From an uncultured Saprospiraceae bacterium (lineage in GTDB: Bacteria; Bacteroidota; Bacteroidia; Chitinophagales; Saprospiraceae): a stretch of DNA of 64,000 bases. The stretch spans positions 1 to 64,000 of the forward strand of contig CALLXF010000045.1 in assembly GCA_938015805.1 (NCBI GenBank). The letters are read 5' to 3'. The position numbers and the translations under genes were made by a program. Of the stretch, positions 57,872 through 64,000 are shown piece after piece (positions within the stretch are counted from its first letter, which is position 1; each line of letters starts with the position of its first letter). The notes beneath the pieces were generated by a model. The model was not told the DNA's origin, made no database searches, and was given only the letters and a program-made list of their open reading frames with translations.

Positions 57872-57986
57872 CTAAATCACTTTATAATTACATTATTCAT
57901 ATTAAACATTTTAAACTTTCGTTAACATGTTGTTATCATAATCAGCTACTATTAGTTATTACATTTACGATAGTCTAAAATGCAAT

Positions 57987-60800
57987 ATGAAATCACCACT
58001 CCTTTCCTTACTGCTTTGCCTATTCTCTATTTCCTGTTTGTCGCAAAATTACTCGATTAAGGGAATCGTAACCGACACCTTAGATGTTACACTGATATCT
58101 TCCACCGTTTTACTATTAGAACAGTCAGACTCTACAATGGTCGATTTTACTCGTACCGAACTGGATGGATCATTTAAATTTGAACAAGTAACACCAGGTG
58201 CGTATATCGTTAAGACCACTTATATAGGCTACATTCCTAAGACCGTAAATGTCCCCGCGGAAAACAAAGAAGATATAGATGTCGGTATCATTAAAATGGT
58301 CGAACTAGCAGAGGAACTTATGACTGTAGTTATAAAAGCCGCTAAAGCTCCGATAAAAATGCGTGGAGATACCATAGAATATGATGCGACTACTTTTAAG
58401 GTCCCTGAAGGATCGACGGTAGAAGATTTACTTAAGAGACTGCCGGGCATAGAAGTAGAATCTGACGGCAGTATTATGGCAGATGGCAAAGACGTAAATA
58501 CAGTAACGGTAGATGGAAAAGCATTTTTTGGGCAAGATCCTAAAGCCGCCACAAAAAATTTGCCAGCAGAAGGTATCTCCAAAGTACAAGTCTTTGATAC
58601 TAAAACGGAAGAAGAAGAAATCACTGGTGCAACCTCGCAGTCCAAAGAAAAAACGATGAATCTAGAGCTAAAAGAAGATTTTAAAAATGGTGGATTTGGG
58701 AAGGTGATCGCTGGTATGGGTACAGAAAGCACTAAGGAGCTCAAAGGAAACTATAATCGATTTAATAAAAAAATACAGTTTAGTCTTGTCGGTGTAGGCA
58801 ATAACACAGGACGTAACGGATTATCATGGAATGACTACCAAGATTTTATGGGATCGCAGTCTTTTAATTTTGGAGGTGGCACGGACTATGGTTTTGGAGG
58901 AGGTGGATGGAGAAGTTTTACTTTTGGAGGTGGTAGCGGAGGATTAGAGTCCAATATCCAATCTATCTTTTTTAACAATTCCGGTAATGGAGGGTTACCC
59001 GAAAACTACAACGGAGGAATCAATTTTAACTACGAGCATAATAAGACCAAAGTAAGTTCTGTCTATTACTATAACCAGTCAGGAATCATAAGAGATGGTA
59101 ACTCATCTAGAGATCGATTTTTTCAAGAGTTTACCACTAACGAGGAAGCAACTAATTTAAATGATAATCTATCCAGAGGTCATCGTATCGAGCTGGAATT
59201 TACAAAAGATATCGACAGCTTACATTTTGTAAAACTAAAAACTAACGGAGCTTTTATAAACGAAAACAACCAAGCTCAAGAAAACACAGAATTGCGTAAA
59301 GACGGAGTATTAACCAGTACATCAGATATCAAAAACGATATAAACACTAATGGTTATCTAGGTAATGCACTATTACTCTTAAGAAAAAAGTTTAAAAAGA
59401 AAGGACGTAGCCTAGGAGTAAACGCTTCTTATCTCTACACTGAACTGGAAGATAACTGGACGCAAAATTCCGTTACGAATTTTTATAACAACGCTGCAGA
59501 GATAGATAGTACCGCGATTATAAACCAGCTGAATACTAATATCAGAAACAAAAAACAACTTAAGGCAAACGCATTGTACGTAGAACCGTTGAGCGAAAAA
59601 TTCTTCTGGCAGACCTTTTATAATTTTAGCAATAGAGAAGAAACTGGAGATCGGGAAGTAAATGATATCAGTGGATCAGAAAGGTTATTAAACGAAGATC
59701 TTAGTAGAACGTATATCAATAATATAGATCTGGATCGAATAGGATCTTCCTTAAGATACTCTTACGAGGGCGTTAATATAACGATGGGATTAGGGTATCA
59801 GCGTTTTGATCTTAAAGGTGATTTTAAAGGAAAAGGAGACAGCCCTATTATAGGAAAAGTGGACAAGATCTTTACTAATTGGATTCCGCATTTCTCTCTA
59901 AATTTTGAACCGATAAGGAATGGTTATATGTCATTCGGCTATAGCCGAAATGCTACAGAACCATCTATAGATGATCTGCAGCCGATCGTAAATAATCTAA
60001 ATCCGCAGTATATAGTCATCGGTAATCCCGGATTAACTCCAGAAATTAATAATCGATTTTCTACCTCATTTAATCACTCCCATCCGCTAAGTGGAAGAAG
60101 AATAAATCTGAATGCCAGTATCGAATTTAACGAAAGCCAGTTTTCTACTAGTGAGACTGTAGATTCGTTTCTGATCACTACAGCTCAGCCGATTAACGTA
60201 TCGGGCGGGCGATCTTGGGACGTCAGCGGAAGTTTAAATTTTCCAATTATAAAAAATAGGATTACCACACGGATGCGACTAAATGTGGGCCAAAACATCA
60301 GACCATCATTTGTAAATGATATAAAAAACAATACGACCTCTCTAAGTTATAATCCCTATATACGTGTAAACATTACTCCAGTGGATGCCATAGGTATTTA
60401 CCTCACCGCTAGAAGTAGTTTTGTAAATACCACTTATGATATAAATACTAGCCAAAATCAAAGTACCAGAAATGATACATACTCTGCAGAGCTAACAGCA
60501 AAAACCTTTGCAGGAATATTTTTAAATGCAAATTTCAATTATCAGAAATTTAAGAATAACAGGTTTAATGTAGACCGGAGTATACCTATACTTAACCTTT
60601 CTATCTACAAGCAAATCTTAAAAGGTAATCGTGGAGAAATACGTGTTTCTCTTTATGATGCCTTTAATAAGAATGTGGGTTTTACCTCATCTGACACGTA
60701 CAGGTCTGAGACTCAGTCTCTAGCTAGATATGTAATGCTGAGCTTTACGTATAACATTAGAGGAATACAATCGTCTGCTCATAAGAAGAGCTGGTGGTAA
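57987..60800 (+). CDS. TonB-receptor-like outer-membrane beta-barrel protein (OMP_b-brl family)
   Basis: A 937-aa outer-membrane protein. Signal peptide (MKSPLLSLLLCLFSISCLSQ), a carboxypeptidase-D-like domain (23-105, SIKGIVTDTLDVTLISSTV...GYIPKTVNV), then a plug-like region with EYDATTFKVPEGSTVEDLLKRLPGIEVESDG and VTVDGKAFFGQDPKAATKNLPAEGISKVQVFD, marks of the family often annotated as outer membrane beta-barrel protein rather than classical TonB receptor. Residues about 288-320 form a Gly/Phe-rich loop (FNFGGGTDYGFGGGGW, FTFGGGSGG). The barrel follows, and the protein ends GIQSSAHKKSWW. The substrate is unknown; possible roles are metal, peptide or polymer binding. It is linked to the downstream GLPGLI gene, the usual partner in this family. 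Confidence 0.9.
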   Translation: MKSPLLSLLLCLFSISCLSQNYSIKGIVTDTLDVTLISSTVLLLEQSDSTMVDFTRTELDGSFKFEQVTPGAYIVKTTYIGYIPKTVNVPAENKEDIDVGIIKMVELAEELMTVVIKAAKAPIKMRGDTIEYDATTFKVPEGSTVEDLLKRLPGIEVESDGSIMADGKDVNTVTVDGKAFFGQDPKAATKNLPAEGISKVQVFDTKTEEEEITGATSQSKEKTMNLELKEDFKNGGFGKVIAGMGTESTKELKGNYNRFNKKIQFSLVGVGNNTGRNGLSWNDYQDFMGSQSFNFGGGTDYGFGGGGWRSFTFGGGSGGLESNIQSIFFNNSGNGGLPENYNGGINFNYEHNKTKVSSVYYYNQSGIIRDGNSSRDRFFQEFTTNEEATNLNDNLSRGHRIELEFTKDIDSLHFVKLKTNGAFINENNQAQENTELRKDGVLTSTSDIKNDINTNGYLGNALLLLRKKFKKKGRSLGVNASYLYTELEDNWTQNSVTNFYNNAAEIDSTAIINQLNTNIRNKKQLKANALYVEPLSEKFFWQTFYNFSNREETGDREVNDISGSERLLNEDLSRTYINNIDLDRIGSSLRYSYEGVNITMGLGYQRFDLKGDFKGKGDSPIIGKVDKIFTNWIPHFSLNFEPIRNGYMSFGYSRNATEPSIDDLQPIVNNLNPQYIVIGNPGLTPEINNRFSTSFNHSHPLSGRRINLNASIEFNESQFSTSETVDSFLITTAQPINVSGGRSWDVSGSLNFPIIKNRITTRMRLNVGQNIRPSFVNDIKNNTTSLSYNPYIRVNITPVDAIGIYLTARSSFVNTTYDINTSQNQSTRNDTYSAELTAKTFAGIFLNANFNYQKFKNNRFNVDRSIPILNLSIYKQILKGNRGEIRVSLYDAFNKNVGFTSSDTYRSETQSLARYVMLSFTYNIRGIQSSAHKKSWW

Positions 60801-60900
60801 AATAAAAAAATGGATTTTGTGGACATCTTTATTTTAGATCCTACATAAATTTTAAAGTACTAGATTCTAAAAACCAAAGTTGATTATTTATTCAATCGTT

Positions 60901-61647
60901 ATGATACAAAAAAAAATACTTTTAGGATTTCTGATATTTATCATTGGCGGAAGCCTCTACGCTCAAGACGTAAAAGGTGTGGTTACTTATAATCGTAAGA
61001 CGGATTATATTTCTATTATTTCTAAGTTACCTCATATGACTAAAGAAGAAGTAGATCGGATGTCTCTGACCTGGGGAAACTGGGCCTCTGAAGGTCGCGA
61101 TCATCATCTTTTTTTCAAGAAAAATAAATCTCTATATCAACCAAAAAAGCGAGAAAACGATAACGGTTATTCTTGGAAACAAGATCAATTTGTCCTTATC
61201 CGAGACTATAAAAATAAGGAGCGAGAAGACGTTATAGAGACACTCGGCAACCTGTATCATATTAAAGGTCCACTAGTAAAGAGAAAATGGAAAATACTAA
61301 ACGAGATTAGAGAAATAGCGGGTTACCTCTGTATGAAAGCAGAAACTTACAACCCTATAAAAGATCAGACGATTCATGCCTGGTTTGCAGATGGAATTAC
61401 TTTTAGCGGTGGTCCTGAAGGTTTTGGTGGATTACCTGGTCTGATCCTAGAGATCGATATAAACAACGGAGACGCTGTTATCACCGCTACTTCTGTGGAT
61501 CTAGATAGAGAGGATGTTACCTTACCTATCCCTAAAAAAATAAAAGGTAAAAAAATCACTGAAGAAAAATTTGATGCCATTATTAAAAAATACGTAAAAG
61601 AGACCATCGAGGGCAAAAAGAATCCTTACTGGAGAGTGAGGTATTAG
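60901..61647 (+). CDS. GLPGLI family protein
   Basis: A 248-aa exported protein of the Bacteroidota GLPGLI family (TIGR01200 type), named for the motif seen here as GFGGLPGLILEI (about residues 171-182). The ATG at 60901 directly precedes the signal peptide (MIQKKILLGFLIFIIGGSLYAQ); an in-frame TTG at 60880 adds seven residues without purpose. Other family marks are EIAGYLCMKAETYNP and HAWFADGITFSGGPEGF. Its function is unknown, but it is repeatedly encoded next to OMP beta-barrel receptors as here, so a role with the preceding protein is likely. The gap of 100 bases allows its own promoter. Confidence 0.93.
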   Translation: MIQKKILLGFLIFIIGGSLYAQDVKGVVTYNRKTDYISIISKLPHMTKEEVDRMSLTWGNWASEGRDHHLFFKKNKSLYQPKKRENDNGYSWKQDQFVLIRDYKNKEREDVIETLGNLYHIKGPLVKRKWKILNEIREIAGYLCMKAETYNPIKDQTIHAWFADGITFSGGPEGFGGLPGLILEIDINNGDAVITATSVDLDREDVTLPIPKKIKGKKITEEKFDAIIKKYVKETIEGKKNPYWRVRY

Positions 61648-61957
61648 AGATTTATACTATTATATTTCAGTTTGTTAGATTCTTCAACATCAATCATATG
61701 GTATGGTTTTACGATATCGAATATCTATTCTAATATGAAGTAATTCGATTAAATTATATTACTGCTTGATCTAAAGATCCATGAGTGAATTACAAAAAAT
61801 CAACATCTACTTAGTTGCTCAATTAAGACAGGATAGAAATAGTCCTATAGCTAAGACTAAGAGGCAAATGTTTTTAATTGAATTTTTTGATTCATAATAA
61901 ACCTAAAGGGGTCATCTAAATAGTGGCGAATTTTTGATTACCGATAACTAAAGCCAA
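61648..61957. other. Intergenic gap with no supported gene
   Basis: 310 bases between the convergent GLPGLI gene and the TPR protein gene. The best candidate inside is a 38-codon ORF (61781-61897, MSELQKINIYLVAQLRQ, ending FFDS), which has no family match I can recognise and no clear ribosome-binding site. No convincing terminator hairpin is seen for either neighbour. Confidence 0.5.
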
Positions 61958-62677
61958 TTACCGCAACCGCTGGATCTCATTGATGATATTTTTTTTAAGC
62001 TTTTTTTCGTAGCGATCCATATTGTTAAATTCCATTATCATACTGTTTACAAGCTCCGTTTTTAATTCGGCTTGCCTTGTCTCTTCTAAGTATATCGCAT
62101 ATTCTAACCGTTGCGGATAGTTTGTATACGGAATATTTAATTTTTGAAAAAGACCATCAGCCATTGCTGATTTATTCTCATAATGGTATGACCATGCAAG
62201 GTATACCGCTTCGTTACTTTTTGTAAATTCCTTTTGATCTAATAAATCTTTACCTAAAGCGATTACTGTATCATACTCTTTAAGCTTATAGCTAGCTTGG
62301 ATAATCTTTTTCTTTAAGCCTAGATCGTCTTTATAGGATCCTTTAGTTTCCTGCTGATATAGATCTAAAGCTTCTGAGTATAATCCATTTTTTAAATACT
62401 CATCAGCAAGAAGGATACGATTAGTATGGGTATTAGAGAAATTAAGATTTTTTTGAAGCTTGTCAATTTTTAAATTTTTAAAAATAGCTTCTTTGATATT
62501 TTCTGAGACTTGCTCTACTTGATCCCTATTATAAAAATGATGATATAGATAAAACAAGCAGCCTACTAAGGGAATAAAAAATATTACAAAGAACCATTTA
62601 TAATCAGACTTATGGGCATAAGCATGGTAAAGGCAAAACATTTGCAAGATAAATATAGGAGAATAATAGCCTATCAT
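61958..62677 (-). CDS. TPR-containing membrane protein with PLDc_N-like N-terminus
   Basis: A 239-aa protein with two N-terminal TM segments (about 5-20 and 27-46). The pattern FILQMFCLYHAYAHKSDYKWFFVIFFIPLVGCLFYLYHHF resembles the PLDc_N module that precedes membrane anchors in several families. Residues about 80-220 are helical with TPR-like pairs (LADEYLKNGLYSEALDLYQQE, AVYLAWSYHYENKSAMADGLFQKL). It is probably an inner-membrane scaffold with a cytosolic TPR domain, but no partner is identifiable nearby. It is convergent with the GLPGLI gene and divergent from the TonB receptor. Confidence 0.75.
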   Translation of the reverse strand: MIGYYSPIFILQMFCLYHAYAHKSDYKWFFVIFFIPLVGCLFYLYHHFYNRDQVEQVSENIKEAIFKNLKIDKLQKNLNFSNTHTNRILLADEYLKNGLYSEALDLYQQETKGSYKDDLGLKKKIIQASYKLKEYDTVIALGKDLLDQKEFTKSNEAVYLAWSYHYENKSAMADGLFQKLNIPYTNYPQRLEYAIYLEETRQAELKTELVNSMIMEFNNMDRYEKKLKKNIINEIQRLR

Positions 62678-62878
62678 GTAGTTTGATTATAGTGATATAA
62701 ACTGGATTCGGTAAACGCAATGTACAAAAACAAAAGTGGTTAAATCAAATACGATATATTATTCATTTTACTAATATCAGAAATTTTCAATATTGCAATC
62801 ATTGAATAGTAAGATATGTTTTAATTTACATCCCGATTAAGGTAAAAAAGTAAAAACCAGTCTTTAAAGATCCAAAAC

Positions 62879-62923
62879 GATACGTATCACCGTATATAAA
62901 ATCGTATCTGTTATACAGAGATA
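62879..62923. promoter_or_regulatory. Palindromes upstream of the last TonB receptor, possible operator
   Basis: A perfect 10-bp palindrome GATACGTATC (62879-62888) and an imperfect one, TATCTGTTATACAGAGATA (62905-62923), lie 30-75 bases before the receptor start. Divergent orientation with the TPR gene makes this a likely regulatory region. The regulator is unknown. Confidence 0.3.
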
Positions 62924-62952
62924 TGTAATACCAGTCACCACAAAAAAAACCA

Positions 62953-64000
62953 GTGAAAAACGCAATAACCATTTCCATTCTACTTTGTTTTCAAGTCCTA
63001 TCTTATAGTCATTCTATCACAGGAAAAATTACAGACCAAGACAATGATGCTATTTTTAACGCACAAGTTTTAAACCTCAGTTCTAACGACCATGCACATA
63101 CCGATGAGTCAGGAATGTTTGTTTTAAAGTCTGTAAATATTGGAGATACCTTACGTTTTACGCACCTCGTTTATAAAACCAAAACGCTTATTATTACAGA
63201 AATAGAGAAACCGTTACATATCGTTATGGATGATGCATTTGTATCCATAGATCAGATAGTAATCGTTCCAGAGATAGATGCAATAAATTTAATCACAGAC
63301 ATAGATATACAAACGGAGCCTGTAAACTCTTCGCAAGATATACTAAGAGCAGTACCTGGTCTTTTTATAGGTCAGCATGCTGGAGGTGGTAAGGCCGAAC
63401 AAATATTCTTAAGAGGATTTGACATAGATCATGGAACTGATATCGCTATAAATGTCGATGGACTCCCTGTAAACATGGTATCTCATGCACATGGTCAAGG
63501 ATATGCAGATTTACATTTTGTTATTCCTGAGACTGTCAGTAAAATTGATTTTGGGAAAGGGCCCTATTACGCTGATAAAGGAAATTTTAATACCGCTGGA
63601 TACGTAGATTTTAAAACCAGAAAAAGTATAGACGAGAGTACTCTAAAAATAGAAACAGGGAGATTTAATACTCATAGAATTTTAGGAATGTTTAATGTGG
63701 CAAATACTAACAAGCATAAATCGTATCTAGCTGCAGAGAGAATCTCTAGCGATGGTCCTTTTGAGAGTCCACAAAATTTTAATCGCCTAAACATTATAGG
63801 CAAATACACTGCTACTATCGGTAATAATGATCGTATCGGTGGCTCGCTATCTCATTTTACGAGTACGTGGGACGCTTCAGGTCAAATTCCCGAGCGGGCT
63901 GTAAACGATGGGAGTATTTCTAGATTTGGAGCGATAGATGATACAGAGGGAGGTAATACGAGTCGCAGTAACCTAACTCTGGAGTATGATAAATTCATCA
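62953..64000 (+). CDS. TonB-dependent receptor, partial (3' end beyond window)
   Basis: An open frame from GTG 62953 to the window end (349 codons, incomplete). The GTG directly precedes a signal peptide (KNAITISILLCFQVLSYS). A carboxypeptidase-D-like domain (ITGKITDQDNDAIFNAQVLNLSS) follows, then a plug: SSQDILRAVPGLFIGQHAGGGKAEQIFLRGFDIDHGTDIAINVDGLPVNMVSHAHGQGYADLHF, ending with ISKIDFGKGPYYADKGNFNTAGYVDF and the first barrel strands. The SHAHGQGYADLHF segment is a strong mark of a specific receptor subfamily; I cannot name its ligand. The His-rich loop (H-G-T, SHAHG) makes metal binding conceivable, but that is a guess. Confidence 0.9.
   Translation, partial: MKNAITISILLCFQVLSYSHSITGKITDQDNDAIFNAQVLNLSSNDHAHTDESGMFVLKSVNIGDTLRFTHLVYKTKTLIITEIEKPLHIVMDDAFVSIDQIVIVPEIDAINLITDIDIQTEPVNSSQDILRAVPGLFIGQHAGGGKAEQIFLRGFDIDHGTDIAINVDGLPVNMVSHAHGQGYADLHFVIPETVSKIDFGKGPYYADKGNFNTAGYVDFKTRKSIDESTLKIETGRFNTHRILGMFNVANTNKHKSYLAAERISSDGPFESPQNFNRLNIIGKYTATIGNNDRIGGSLSHFTSTWDASGQIPERAVNDGSISRFGAIDDTEGGNTSRSNLTLEYDKFI

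Noticed and set aside
58229..58744. 171-codon minus-strand ORF inside the OMP receptor
   Set aside because: It is an antisense shadow of a strongly supported coding region.
61781..61897. 38-codon ORF between the GLPGLI and TPR genes
   Set aside because: There is no family similarity that I recognise, no signal or membrane segment, and the length is within chance expectation for this AT-rich DNA.
1..64000. CRISPR arrays, tRNA/rRNA genes, transposases, integrases, phage genes
   Set aside because: I looked for regular spaced repeats, cloverleaf-like sequences and mobile-element motifs (DDE, tyrosine recombinase, IS-type terminal inverted repeats) and found none I could support.

Overview
The window is AT-rich DNA from a member of the Bacteroidota. 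The evidence is a SusC/SusD pair, several type IX secretion (T9SS) C-terminal sorting domains, SprB repeats, a GLPGLI protein, DUF4249, TonB-dependent receptors with carboxypeptidase-D-like N-termini, and TAnnTTTG-type -7 boxes. The beta-1,3-glucan (laminarin) degradation locus and an SSS-family sodium/solute symporter suggest a marine, algal-glycan-using organism. Class Saprospiria or Flavobacteriia is my guess; the sequence alone does not settle it. No rRNA, tRNA, CRISPR, insertion sequence or prophage was seen.

Layout. 1-8.4 kb: a TerB-like protein (-), mutS (+), a huge thioredoxin/SprB/T9SS protein (-) and ffh (-), with a hairpin terminator at 3487-3522. 8.4-12.9 kb: a CHAP amidase-like protein, a propeller/SprB/OmpA fusion directly followed by a DUF547/beta-barrel fusion, and a small ribosome hibernation factor. 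12.9-36.4 kb: a laminarin-type polysaccharide utilisation locus. It holds a membrane one-component regulator (Reg_prop, Y_Y_Y, LuxR-type HTH), a T9SS-exported glycan-binding protein, SusC, SusD, a PKD-like lipoprotein, two GH16 enzymes, a GH3, a GH5 with two CBM6-like modules, an SSS symporter and a CotH-kinase protein. Two TGTCGTAG direct repeats, 11 bp apart, lie between the regulator and the first structural gene.

36.8-42.7 kb: a three-gene operon. Its first product (1223 aa) joins a degenerate purple-acid-phosphatase-like domain, a kinase-like central region and an Omp85-type barrel. The second is an SdiA-regulated-like lipoprotein, and the third is a phosphoesterase lipoprotein with intact metal-binding motifs. 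I consider this operon the best candidate for an undescribed system. 42.7-43.1 kb: a decayed T9SS gene remnant (-). 43.2-51.1 kb: an alpha-2-macroglobulin lipoprotein with pbpC (-). 51.2-57.7 kb: a bestrophin-like gene broken by a frameshift, then an ECF sigma factor, a possible anti-sigma/beta-barrel protein, a TonB receptor and a DUF4249 lipoprotein. 57.9-64 kb: an OMP beta-barrel receptor with a GLPGLI protein, a TPR membrane protein (-), and the start of a TonB receptor cut off by the window end.

Two genes, the PUL regulator (T8 tract at 13001-13008) and the bestrophin gene (A6 tract at 51475-51480), are each restored by removing one base from a homopolymer. Either the source assembly has homopolymer errors or these genes are phase-variable or inactivated. 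The regulator's real N-terminus lies about 480 bases upstream of the first standard start codon in its frame.
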